Source of the DNA: Candidatus Omnitrophota bacterium | GTDB lineage: Bacteria > Omnitrophota > Omnitrophia > Omnitrophales > Aquincolibacteriaceae | Direction: 5' to 3' | Length of the DNA stretch: 41,105 bases | Assembly: GCA_003140935.1 (NCBI GenBank) | Contig: PLLJ01000025.1 | Coordinates: forward strand, 1 to 41,105 | Shown: positions 15,760 through 24,095 of the stretch, piece after piece | Layout of the letters: each line of letters starts with the position of its first letter | Numbering within the stretch: position 1 is the stretch's first letter | Notes under the pieces: generated by a model | Seen by the model: the letters and a program-made list of their open reading frames with translations, nothing else | What the model was told of the DNA's origin: nothing | The model's database searches: none | Translations under genes and position numbers: made by a program

Positions 15760-17246
15760 TCCGGGATATCGAGCGCTTCAAGAGGACGACCTACGACATT
15801 CTTGTGATCGGCGGAGGGATCAACGGAGCCGCGATCGCGCATCTTGCGGCCAAACGCGGCATGAAAGTGGCCCTGCTCGAAAAAGGTGATTTTGCGAGCG
15901 GTACCTCAAGCAAGTCGACCAAACTCATTCATGGCGGCATCCGCTATCTTGAAAATCTTGAGGTGGATCTTGTCTATGAATCCCTGAAAGAACGCCATAT
16001 CCAGCTCACGGCCGCGCCGCATCTGGTCAAGCCCTTGCCGTTCGTGATCCCGGTCTATGAAGGCGATAAGCGTCCTCTTTGGATGATGCAGTTCGGCGTT
16101 TTTCTCTATGATCTTCTGGCAGGCCGTTACCGGGTGAAGCCACGGAAAAATCTCACACGCGAAGAAGTGGTCCGTCTTGAGCCGGGCATTGAACAAAAAG
16201 GCCTGAAAGGCGGAGTGCTTTATTATGACGCGCAGATGGACGACGCGCGGCTTTGTCTCGAGAACGTTCTGATGGCCGACCACTATGGCGCTCACGTCGC
16301 CAATTATGCGAAAGTGGTTTCCTTCGTGAAGGAGAATGGCCGGGTCGCGGGCGTCAAAGCCAAAGACATGCTGGGGTCCCAAGAATTCGAGGTGCGCGCG
16401 AAGCGGGTCATTTGCGCGGCCGGGCCCTGGACGAATGAACTCCTGCGTCTGGATATTCCAGGCGCCCGGAAAAAGGTCCGCACGACCAAAGGCATTCATA
16501 TCGTTTACAAAGGGGAGATCTCTAAACACGCCATTTTAATCGGCTCTCAAAGTGACCGGCGCATTTTTTTCGTGATCCCCTGGATGGGGAATTCTCTGAT
16601 CGGTACGACGGACACGGACTATATTGCGAGTCCCGACGCCGTTAAAGTCGAAAAAGAGGATATGGATTACTTGATACGCGAATCCAAGCGCGTTTTCCCC
16701 GCACTTGATTTCAGCCCCGCGAAGATCCTCGCAACTTTCGCGGGCTTGAGGCCGCTTATCCGTAAGGGCGGCTCCGCGCGCAAGGTCTCGCGAAAACATC
16801 TTTTCTACGGTTCGAAGTCCGGCGTCCTCTTTGTGGTAGGGGGCAAGTACACGACTTACCGGAAAGTGGCCGAGGATTGCTTGAACCATATCCATAAGAT
16901 CTATGAAAAAGAAGAGTTTAAGGTCTATGGCAGCGGGGCGACCCCTGAAACTGCCGAGGTCGCGGCTGCGCGCTCCGGCCTCGAACGGGAGGTGATACAA
17001 TCGCTGATGGATCTTTACGGCGCCCGCTATCAAGATGTTCTGAAGCTCGTCGAAAAAGACCCCGTTCTCAAAGAGAAGGTTTTAGCTACGCCGCCCGTGA
17101 TCAAGGCCCAGTTCGTCTATTCCGTCGAGACCGAAATGGCCCGGACTGTGGAGGACATTACCGACCGCCGGCTTTCTCTTATCTTCCGGGGCCCCGTTTC
17201 CGCCTCAACCCTCGCCGCCATCTCGGCCGTCCTTCCCAAGAAATAA
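15756..17246 (+). CDS. glpD: FAD-dependent glycerol-3-phosphate dehydrogenase
   Basis: 496 residues. It oxidises glycerol 3-phosphate to dihydroxyacetone phosphate and passes electrons to quinone at the membrane. The FAD site is clear: DILVIGGGINGAAIAHLAAK near residue 20, then FASGTSSKSTKLIHGGIRYLE. FVIPWMGNSLIGTTDTDY and GLRPLIRKGG mark the substrate domain, and VVGGKYTTYRKVAED is the conserved C-terminal FAD contact. The start MIRDIERF at 15756 is preferred over the ATG at 15723 because it gives an ATGA overlap with glpK. Together the three genes form a tightly coupled operon. Confidence 0.95.
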   Translation: MIRDIERFKRTTYDILVIGGGINGAAIAHLAAKRGMKVALLEKGDFASGTSSKSTKLIHGGIRYLENLEVDLVYESLKERHIQLTAAPHLVKPLPFVIPVYEGDKRPLWMMQFGVFLYDLLAGRYRVKPRKNLTREEVVRLEPGIEQKGLKGGVLYYDAQMDDARLCLENVLMADHYGAHVANYAKVVSFVKENGRVAGVKAKDMLGSQEFEVRAKRVICAAGPWTNELLRLDIPGARKKVRTTKGIHIVYKGEISKHAILIGSQSDRRIFFVIPWMGNSLIGTTDTDYIASPDAVKVEKEDMDYLIRESKRVFPALDFSPAKILATFAGLRPLIRKGGSARKVSRKHLFYGSKSGVLFVVGGKYTTYRKVAEDCLNHIHKIYEKEEFKVYGSGATPETAEVAAARSGLEREVIQSLMDLYGARYQDVLKLVEKDPVLKEKVLATPPVIKAQFVYSVETEMARTVEDITDRRLSLIFRGPVSASTLAAISAVLPKK

Positions 17247-17285
17247 ACAATCCACGAACGAGCGAATTTCAACTCCAAGTATTTA

Positions 17286-17611
17286 CTTAAGAGAATGCTT
17301 CAGGGTTGAGCCTCGTCACCACTCGGGAATCCCCGGCGTGGATTCCCACGTTCGCCCTCCAGTCCTTGTCTTTTATTCATTCCCAGAATGGTGACAAGGA
17401 CTGCCATGATTACCCGTTGATTTTTAATTAATGAGAATCATGACTGTCCTCGCTCCTTCTCTTCGAGAAGTCCCTGCCCGCTCGTCCTTCTATCCTTGTC
17501 TTTCATTATTTTCTCTAATGGTTGACAAGGATTGCCCCAATTTCAGATTCTCTGAAATTGATAGGTATTGGGACTAGCGTGCCTCGTCTCAACCCTTCGC
17601 TTTCTCTTAAG
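17286..17611. repeat. Long inverted-repeat unit with nested palindromes
   Basis: A gene-free unit bounded by imperfect 24-bp inverted arms: 17286-17310 (CTTAAGAGAA to GGGTTGAG) and 17588-17611 (CTCAACCC to TTCTCTTAAG). Within lie GGGAATCC/GGATTCCC near 17325-17350, CCTTGTC (17364-17370) with GACAAGG (17393-17399), CATGATT (17405-17411) with AATCATG (17436-17442), CCTTGTC (17494-17500) with GACAAGG (17524-17530), and the CCCAATTTC-type module (17536-17572). It could fold as one long branched structure in RNA or single-stranded DNA. Confidence 0.7.
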
Positions 17612-17622
17612 GAGTGCGGAGG

Positions 17623-17827
17623 CGGGAAGTGTGTTAAGACGCGCTAAGGAGGCCGAGAGCCAGGGTTTCTCAGCGAGGCCGATGCTCGCGAGTGCAGCCA
17701 TGCCTCGGTGGGGCATGGCGCCCAAGTCTGTATTTTCTTTTCATTAATGGCGACTTGGACAGTCATGATTTCCAATTTATTATTAATTAAAAAGAATCAT
17801 GGCGACGTTGGCGCAACACACTTCCCG
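17623..17827. repeat. Second long inverted-repeat unit
   Basis: Perfect 13-bp arms CGGGAAGTGTGTT (17623-17635) and AACACACTTCCCG (17815-17827). Inside are CCATGCC/GGCATGG near 17698-17718, CCAAGTC (17722-17728) with GACTTGG (17752-17758), and CATGATT (17764-17770) with AATCATG (17795-17801). Together with the adjacent unit it fills nearly all of the 713-bp gap between glpD and the ABC-F gene. No protein is recognised in this gap. Confidence 0.7.
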
Positions 17828-17892
17828 GCGGAGCACTTGTTTTCCGAAAAACGACAGTCTGATGTAGAATTTTCCCTCCTCACACCTTCTCA

Positions 17893-17920
17893 TTGAGTTT
17901 GGGGGATTTTCTGGTAGGAT
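17893..17920 (+). promoter_or_regulatory. Predicted promoter of the ABC-F gene
   Basis: TTGAGT (17893-17898), a 16-bp spacer and TAGGAT (17915-17920), giving a leader of about 33 nt with AAGGA before the ATG at 17960. Confidence 0.4.
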
Positions 17921-17959
17921 ACGCGCTCCTTTCAATTCCTACAAACAAGGATCCGGGGC

Positions 17960-19666
17960 ATGATCTCAGCGAACGGCGTTACTTTACAATACGGGAAACG
18001 AATCCTTTTCGAGAACGTGAATATCATGTTTACGCCCGGGAACTGCTACGGCCTGATCGGAGCCAACGGTTCCGGGAAATCCACGTTCCTTAAGATCCTT
18101 GCGGGTCTGCTCGAGCCCAACGCCGGGTCCGTTGCCGCGGGAAAGAACGAGAGGATCTCGTTTTTGAAGCAAGACCAGTTCGCCTATGATGAGTTCACGG
18201 TGCTCTCGACCGTGATCATGGGCCATGAGCGTCTTTATAACATCATCAAGGAAAAAGACGAAATCTACGCGAAGCCCAATTTTTCGGACGCGGACGGCAT
18301 CCGCACCGCGGAACTGGAACATGAATTCGCGGACATGAACGGCTGGGATGCCGAACCCGAGGCGGCAAAGCTTCTGAGTCATCTCGGGATCCCGGACGCC
18401 ATGCATCAAGTCCTTATGAAACAGCTTGAGGCAAGTGAAAAGGTGCGCGTGCTTCTCGCGCAGGCGCTATTCGGGAACCCGGATGTCCTGCTCCTCGACG
18501 AACCGACGAACCACCTCGATGTCGAAACCTGCATGTGGCTCGAGGATTTTCTTTATGAATTCAAGAACACAGCCATCGTCGTGTCGCATGACCGTCATTT
18601 CCTAGACCGGGTCTGCACCCATATCGCGGATATCGACTACGGGAAGATCCAGCTTTTTACCGGGAACTTTTCCTTCTGGTCGGAATCCAGCCAGCTTGCG
18701 CTTCGCCAAAAAAGTGAAGCGAATAAGGACATCGAAGCCCGGCGCAAGGAACTCCAAGCTTTTATCGCACGGTTCAGCGCGAACGCGTCGAAGGCGCGGC
18801 AGGCCACGTCGCGCAAAAAACTCTTGGAAAAACTGACACTTGAGGATATCAAACCATCCTCCCGAAAATATCCCTATGTGGCGTTCAAACCGGAACGGGA
18901 TTCCGGCAACGACCTTTTGGAGATCGAAGGCCTGGAGAAGTCGATTGAAGGGGAGATTATGTTCACGGGCCTCAATCTCCGGGTGGACAAGGGCGACAAG
19001 ATCGCGTTCCTGGGGCCCTTGGACCGCGTCAAGACCACGCTTTTTCAGGTACTCATGGGCGAACTCGCGGCGGACAAGGGGACTTTCAAATGGGGGGCGT
19101 CCACGGCCCGGGCCTATTATCCCAAGGAGAACGGGAAATATTTTGAGACGGCCATGATTCACACTAAAAAATCGACGGGTAATCATGACCGTCCTGATCA
19201 TCATTCAGAAAATAAAATTGAGATCAAGGCGGATCTGAACCTGGTCGATTGGCTGCGCCAGTTCTCGAAAGAAACGGACGAGAACTTCATCCGTGGTTTT
19301 TTGGGGCGCATGCTTTTCTCGGGAGAAGAATCGCTTAAGAAAGCGTCGGTCCTCTCCGGAGGCGAACGGGTGCGTTGCATGCTCTCGCGCATGATGCTTG
19401 TCGGCGCGAACGTGCTGATCCTGGACGAACCGACCAACCACCTCGACCTGGAATCCATCTCCTCGCTCAATAAAGGCCTCGAGAATTTTGGCGGCACCGT
19501 GCTTTTTTCCTCGCACGACCATCAATTCGTCCAGACCGTGGCCAACCGCATCATTGAACTCACTCCGCGCGGCATGATCGATCGCCGGGACATCACCTTG
19601 GACGACTACCTCGCCGATCCCGGGCTCAAGGCCAAACGCGCCGCCCTTTACGCCAAGTCGGTCTGA
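17960..19666 (+). CDS. ABC-F family ATPase, YbiT-like, with in-frame repeat insertion
   Basis: 568 residues, two ABC domains and no membrane helices; ABC-F proteins act on the ribosome. Domain 1 has GANGSGKST (about 34-42), Walker B LLLDEPTNHLD and a signature degraded to LEASEK. Linker FIARFSANASKARQATSRKK matches YbiT. Domain 2 has an intact LSGGER signature and LILDEPTNHLD, but its Walker A reads GPLDRVKTT, lacking the usual G before K. So the composite ATP site of Walker A1 plus signature 2 is intact and the other is degenerate on both sides. About 27 extra residues at 397-424 (starting TAMIHTKKST) are encoded by a palindromic repeat pair and have no counterpart in E. coli YbiT. AAGGA lies before the ATG. 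Confidence 0.9.
   Translation: MISANGVTLQYGKRILFENVNIMFTPGNCYGLIGANGSGKSTFLKILAGLLEPNAGSVAAGKNERISFLKQDQFAYDEFTVLSTVIMGHERLYNIIKEKDEIYAKPNFSDADGIRTAELEHEFADMNGWDAEPEAAKLLSHLGIPDAMHQVLMKQLEASEKVRVLLAQALFGNPDVLLLDEPTNHLDVETCMWLEDFLYEFKNTAIVVSHDRHFLDRVCTHIADIDYGKIQLFTGNFSFWSESSQLALRQKSEANKDIEARRKELQAFIARFSANASKARQATSRKKLLEKLTLEDIKPSSRKYPYVAFKPERDSGNDLLEIEGLEKSIEGEIMFTGLNLRVDKGDKIAFLGPLDRVKTTLFQVLMGELAADKGTFKWGASTARAYYPKENGKYFETAMIHTKKSTGNHDRPDHHSENKIEIKADLNLVDWLRQFSKETDENFIRGFLGRMLFSGEESLKKASVLSGGERVRCMLSRMMLVGANVLILDEPTNHLDLESISSLNKGLENFGGTVLFSSHDHQFVQTVANRIIELTPRGMIDRRDITLDDYLADPGLKAKRAALYAKSV
19148..19229. repeat. Palindromic repeat pair inserted in frame in the ABC-F gene
   Basis: Module one: ACGG-c-CATGATT (19148-19159) pairs with AATCATG-a-CCGT (19181-19192). 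Its reverse complement shares CATGATTACCCGT and the following GATTTTT with the intergenic module at 17405-17442. Module two: CCTGATC (19193-19199) pairs with GATCAAGG (19222-19229), with an ATTCAGAAAATAAAATT loop like other intergenic copies. The length keeps the reading frame open. Confidence 0.8.
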
Positions 19667-19915
19667 GCGGATACCTCTAAGTTTTTGGCCGGAGTTTCCC
19701 ACATGAGCTGTATGATTTGCGATAGATCTTCTTTTGGAAAATACCATCCAGAAAACGCCCCCAATGCCGTATTTAAAGAGGGGAGTTCCATTGGACGGTG
19801 ACGTGTCCCTTGCGGTTTTTTTGTAAAGTTATCGCTTTTTAAAATGAGATCCATGGAAATCTATCGCTAAGAGGAAAATTTCGACCTGGAAAAATTCAGC
19901 GGGGGAGGTTTTTCA

Positions 19916-20308
19916 GTGAGTATTTTTAAGAAAACAATATTCTTTATTTTGGCCGGTTTTTTTGTGCTTGCGCAAGGTCTTCATGCGGAAGGAAGTAAAT
20001 ATACTCAAGAAGGTCTTTACGTGGAAGACAATCCCGCGAGCAAGCTGGGCCGGGGATTTGCCAATGTGGTCCTTTCGCCGGCGGAATATGTGGTCCAAAC
20101 CGCTAAATTGATGCAAAGTCACGACCCGCTTACGGCGTATTTCGGCGGCATCTTTCAGGGAACTTGCAAGATGGTAGAACGTATCGGGGGCGGGATTTAC
20201 GAGATAGTGACTTTTCCCGTGCCGATCCCCAAGAAATACCGGCCCCTGATGGATCCCCCGACGACAGCGGCGGCTTTGCAAGACAGCGGAATGTTAAGGG
20301 CCAACTGA
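19916..20308 (+). CDS. Exosortase-system-associated TIGR04073-like exported protein
   Basis: 130 residues, GTG start with a strong GGGGGAGG ribosome site 7 nt before it. A Sec signal peptide (FFILAGFFVLAQGLHA) is followed by a mature domain with the TIGR04073 pattern: KLGRGFANVVLSPAEYV near residue 42, DPLTAYFGGIFQGTCKMVERIGGGIYEIVTFPVPIPKKYRP near 70-112. This family is found in PVC-type bacteria with exosortase sorting systems; its exact role is not known. No exosortase gene is in the window. It is monocistronic and convergent with the glycosyltransferase cassette. Confidence 0.8.
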   Translation: MSIFKKTIFFILAGFFVLAQGLHAEGSKYTQEGLYVEDNPASKLGRGFANVVLSPAEYVVQTAKLMQSHDPLTAYFGGIFQGTCKMVERIGGGIYEIVTFPVPIPKKYRPLMDPPTTAAALQDSGMLRAN

Positions 20309-20352
20309 GCTATTCGCCCGTTCTTCTCCGCTTCAATTGTTTGGTATGGGAG

Positions 20353-21966
20353 CTAAGACGGTTTTTTTGATACCTCAATGACATAAAGAAGCGGCGTGTG
20401 ATCCCGCTCGACTTTATAGAGGATCTTGCCGGGGAAGAGCTTGTAACGCTCCCATCGGGTGGTGGATAAAAAAATGTCAGGGTCGTTATCGACCATTTCA
20501 AAGCGGTTCCGCAATTCCGGCGTTTTCTCCAGGTAATAAGCCGTTTGGAAAGGCTCCGAAGCATTCATGACCCGGATCTTCCTTTGAAGATCGGGATGGT
20601 AGTTTTTGATCACCCAGAGGATCCCTTCCCCGTAAGAATTCCCCCAATAATCCGTTTCGTATTTCTTTGAGCCTTCCGCCAATCCGCCCGCCAGAACACG
20701 GTTGAAGTAAACTGTCTCATAAGGATGAAGGCGCAGCATGTCAAGAACTGTCAGGCACAAGGAAAAAGCAACGACAGCACCCACGATGAACTTAATCCAA
20801 AGGGCTATTGGGGAGCGGAGGAATATTGCGAAGGAAATGCCCCCTAAAATGGCCAAAAGTGGGATCAAGAAAAGAAAGTGACGAAATCCGTCGAACTGCG
20901 GGGCATTAAAAAGGACCGCTCCCGAAACAGGAAAAACAAACGTAAAAATAAGTAAACCTATTAGGACCCGTTTTGCCGTTGGCTTCGGATTTCTGAACAT
21001 CCCCCAAACCGCTGATATTCCTCCGATGAAAAGGACTATCAAAAAGAATTCCGGGAGAGTTACGAAGATCGACTGGAGCAGATAGGATTTGGGGGCGTGA
21101 GAAAACCCATAGTACTTTCCGTCAAAAAGAACGGTCATATCGGGAGGATTGATATCCCACCGGGATGCCCTCATGGCCGCGATTACAGGATGGGTCAGAG
21201 GGTCGAGCTGCGCCCAGGGCCACCACACAAGCATAACAGGCCAGGCGATTGCCAAGATCCCCGCGAGGTTGAGGGCAAGAGCGCCCAAGATATTTGGGGT
21301 GGGAGCGGACGCAACGTCTTTATTCAGGGAGGCTTGACTCGCAAGCCAAGACAACCAGAGGATCGCCAAGCAAGGCAACAGAATAAAGATGCCGCTGATG
21401 CGGATCGCGAGCGTCAGCCCCAAGGGCAAGCCTATTCTGAGAAGATCCTTAAAAGAAAATTTGGGGAGGTTGTCATAGGTTGAGATCATGCCGTAGAGCG
21501 TCGTCAAAAGCATGGCACCGAAAGGAATGTCGACGGGATTGTTGAACATGTGACCGTAGAAAACGGGGTGAAGCAAAAGGAAAAGTGCGGCAAAAAATCC
21601 CGCAAGATAACCCCCGATATATCGCGCGATCCTGAAGCTCACAAAAACAGTCCAAAGTCCGAACAGGGCGTCTAACAAGTGTCTCGTTTCGAGTGCCCCC
21701 CACGGGAAAAGATGGCCCGCCAGTTGTGCGAGGGTGTCAAAAAATCCTCCGTAGAAAATAAGAAAATCATGTCGGACTGCGGACATATCGTTGAAAAAAG
21801 ACAGATACCATTTAAGGACAAGGTCGCCATAGGTTTGATGGTAGGCCTCATCCCAGGTGACCCCGTAATCGCGGAAGGTCTTACAAATGATCCCCAAGAC
21901 GAGAACGAAGAACGCCCCCAGAAGCCAGTTGGCTTTTTTTTCCGAAAAGAAAGCGTGATTTCCCAT
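20353..21966 (-). CDS. GT39/PMT-like membrane glycosyltransferase
   Basis: About 537 residues with roughly a dozen membrane helices. The N-terminal loop GVTWDEAYHQTYGD carries the D-E pair that in GT-C enzymes (PMT/ArnT) contacts the lipid-phosphate sugar and catalyses transfer. PVFYGHMFNNPVDIPFGAML and LALAIRISGIFILLP-type helices fit the GT39 fold. The C-terminal part (about 440-537) is an extracytoplasmic domain. The start MGNHAFFSEKK at 21966 is chosen because the more upstream frame overlaps the TPR gene and is not protein-like. It probably transfers a sugar from a polyprenyl-phosphate donor to a protein or glycan outside the inner membrane. It lies 31 bp after the TPR transferase gene. 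Confidence 0.8.
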   Translation of the reverse strand: MGNHAFFSEKKANWLLGAFFVLVLGIICKTFRDYGVTWDEAYHQTYGDLVLKWYLSFFNDMSAVRHDFLIFYGGFFDTLAQLAGHLFPWGALETRHLLDALFGLWTVFVSFRIARYIGGYLAGFFAALFLLLHPVFYGHMFNNPVDIPFGAMLLTTLYGMISTYDNLPKFSFKDLLRIGLPLGLTLAIRISGIFILLPCLAILWLSWLASQASLNKDVASAPTPNILGALALNLAGILAIAWPVMLVWWPWAQLDPLTHPVIAAMRASRWDINPPDMTVLFDGKYYGFSHAPKSYLLQSIFVTLPEFFLIVLFIGGISAVWGMFRNPKPTAKRVLIGLLIFTFVFPVSGAVLFNAPQFDGFRHFLFLIPLLAILGGISFAIFLRSPIALWIKFIVGAVVAFSLCLTVLDMLRLHPYETVYFNRVLAGGLAEGSKKYETDYWGNSYGEGILWVIKNYHPDLQRKIRVMNASEPFQTAYYLEKTPELRNRFEMVDNDPDIFLSTTRWERYKLFPGKILYKVERDHTPLLYVIEVSKKPS

Positions 21967-21997
21967 TATTTTAAAACCGCGAGAATAGCAGCGAGTG

Positions 21998-24031
21998 TCA
22001 TTTTTTCGGCCTGGATTTTTCAGACATGAAACCAAACGCAAGGCGGCGCAGATCTTGTTGGGCTTTGGGGTTTTTGGGGTCGCGACGAAGGATCTCGTTA
22101 TCGATCTCGATAGCCTCATCGATCCTTCCCTGGTTGGAGAGGAAAGACGCGAAATTGTTACGAAAGAGAATAAAATTCGGGTCGATCCGGATCGCCTCTT
22201 GGTAATGGTGTTCGGCTTCAGCGAGCCGGCCTTTGGACCCGAGAAGATTGGCAAGGTTGTTGTGGGCCATGGCGTGATTCGGATCGAGTTCAAGAGCTTT
22301 TGTGTACAAAGCAAGCGTTTCATCCGCACGGTCGAGCTTAGATAAAACGAGACCAAGATTGACATAGGCTTCGATGTATCCGGGGTCGAGGGCGATCGTT
22401 TCCCGGTACCAGCGGGCGGATTTTTCCAGCTCTCCTTTTTTTAGGAAGGCATTCCCAAGATTGAAATGGGCATCCACATTGCTGGGATTTATTTTAATGG
22501 CCTTAAGATAAGAGAGGATCGCTTCATCGACCCTGCCGAGTTCACTGAGCGTCAACCCGTAATTAACCTTGAAAGATGCGTCATTCGGCTGGAAGAGGAT
22601 CGCCTTTTCATAAAAGGATATAGCCTCTTTCGGTTGTCCCTGGGCTGCGAGTAGCCCTCCTAGATTATTATAGGGATCGGCAAAATCGGGCTTGAGACGG
22701 ATGCCCTCCTTAAAATGTTTTGTGGCCTCCTCAAGTTTTTGGGCCTGCAGCAGTTCCACTCCCAGGTTATTGTGCGCCATCCAGGCGCCCGGATTTTTTG
22801 AAAGCGTATCCCGCCATAAGGTCTCCAGATTTCTATAGATCCCGCATTGTTTCCAACTAAAAGCACCCAAAATGAGCAAGAGGACAATGCCGAGGACTTT
22901 TCTGGCTTGGGGGTGTTTTCCAAGAGCGGTTTGGGCTGTCGCGACCGCACAAGCGATCGGACCGATCGTGGCCAGATACTGGAAATGATCCGCTACAAAA
23001 GAGAAGCGCATGGGAAAAAAATCCCTGAAACCCAGCGCAGGGAAGAGAGTAACGAAGAACAAAGCGAGGCCCGTGAAAAGGCCACGCCCCCATCGCGACC
23101 GAAAGATCCATGACAAAGCAAGCAGGAAAGCAAAGGATAAGGGGAAAAACCACTGCCAGAGGGCTAAAGGATCGATCGTCCAGCGAGGATAAATAAACAT
23201 AAGGGTGGAAGGATGGGGCCAGAGGAGTTTTCCCAGGTAGAACCAAAGGGCCCGGCCCGCGATCAGGAAACGGTCCGCGAGTGTGAAGCCCCATTCGTTC
23301 GTTGCGATGGAAGTTATATGGCCGCTCTCAAAAGCCATCGTGATGGCGCCCAAGACCGCGGTCAAAGCAAAAAAAGGAACCAGCCGGGCGAGGTCCTTCC
23401 AAGGGAATCGAGCCTCTTTCCACCAAAGGACAAGCAATACCGCTGCGGGGAAAGTTCCCGTAACGGTTTTGCTGAGGATCGCCCCAAGAAAAAGGACCAA
23501 GGAAATAAAATACCAATGCCCGAGCCCCGTCTTTTCTTCTTTGAAACGGAGGTAAGAAAGAAATGCGGAAAGGTAGAAAAATCCGGAAAGGACATTTTTC
23601 CGTTCCGTGATCCAGGCCACGGATTCGACATTGACGGGATGAAGCAAGAAAAGGAGACAGGCGAACCATGCCCCCGGGACCTTAAGGCGTTCGAGAAGAC
23701 GCCAAACAAAGAGGCTGTTCAGAGCATGAAGGAGAACATTCACCACATGATAGCCAAGAGGATCAAGTCCTCCGAGATGGTAATTGATCCAGAGGCTTGT
23801 GAAGGTCATGGGATAGTATTGGACAAGCTGTTGGGGATGGAACCAGATCTCCCACAATCCCCGCAAGGATCTTAAGGCCATATTGCTTGTGACGTAGGCA
23901 TCATCGTCCCAAATGAAGCCCCCGCGAATGGCCGGCGAGTAGACCAGGAACGCAAGCCCCGCGAGTAGCCACAGCCGCCAGGAGATCTGTTTCAGGAACG
24001 TCCCTATTTCTTCGGCCCATTCATTTTTCAT
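21998..24031 (-). CDS. TMTC-like glycosyltransferase with TPR repeats
   Basis: 677 residues. N-terminal half: about ten membrane helices with an early acidic motif FIWDDDAYVTSN near residue 41 and LLFLLHPVNVESVAWITERKN near 125, matching bacterial relatives of the eukaryotic TMTC O-mannosyltransferases (GT105). C-terminal half from about residue 415: at least seven tetratricopeptide repeats of 34 residues (for example AHNNLGVELLQAQKLEEATK, ADPYNNLGGLLAAQGQPKEA), ending FGFMSEKSRPKK. TPRs would hold a protein acceptor. It sits between a sugar-phosphate synthase and a GT39-like enzyme in the same orientation. Confidence 0.82.
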   Translation of the reverse strand: MKNEWAEEIGTFLKQISWRLWLLAGLAFLVYSPAIRGGFIWDDDAYVTSNMALRSLRGLWEIWFHPQQLVQYYPMTFTSLWINYHLGGLDPLGYHVVNVLLHALNSLFVWRLLERLKVPGAWFACLLFLLHPVNVESVAWITERKNVLSGFFYLSAFLSYLRFKEEKTGLGHWYFISLVLFLGAILSKTVTGTFPAAVLLVLWWKEARFPWKDLARLVPFFALTAVLGAITMAFESGHITSIATNEWGFTLADRFLIAGRALWFYLGKLLWPHPSTLMFIYPRWTIDPLALWQWFFPLSFAFLLALSWIFRSRWGRGLFTGLALFFVTLFPALGFRDFFPMRFSFVADHFQYLATIGPIACAVATAQTALGKHPQARKVLGIVLLLILGAFSWKQCGIYRNLETLWRDTLSKNPGAWMAHNNLGVELLQAQKLEEATKHFKEGIRLKPDFADPYNNLGGLLAAQGQPKEAISFYEKAILFQPNDASFKVNYGLTLSELGRVDEAILSYLKAIKINPSNVDAHFNLGNAFLKKGELEKSARWYRETIALDPGYIEAYVNLGLVLSKLDRADETLALYTKALELDPNHAMAHNNLANLLGSKGRLAEAEHHYQEAIRIDPNFILFRNNFASFLSNQGRIDEAIEIDNEILRRDPKNPKAQQDLRRLAFGFMSEKSRPKK

Positions 24032-24095
24032 TTTTGATCAGCGTTCCATGATTGCTGGGAAAAAAGACGCCTCAAGTGTTCTTCCGATCAGGAGA

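Noticed and set aside
17286-17611. Integron attC site, because GTTGAGC resembles the GTTRRRY core
   Set aside because: The complementary core is in the wrong order and lacks a purine at the required position; no integrase gene is present.
19648-19854. A 68-residue minus-strand open frame (MDLILKSDNFTKKPQGTRHR...) between the ABC-F and TIGR04073-like genes
   Set aside because: It has no ribosome site, overlaps the end of the ABC-F gene, and matches nothing recognised. Its amino acid composition is plausible, so it is not excluded, but the evidence is too thin to list as a gene.
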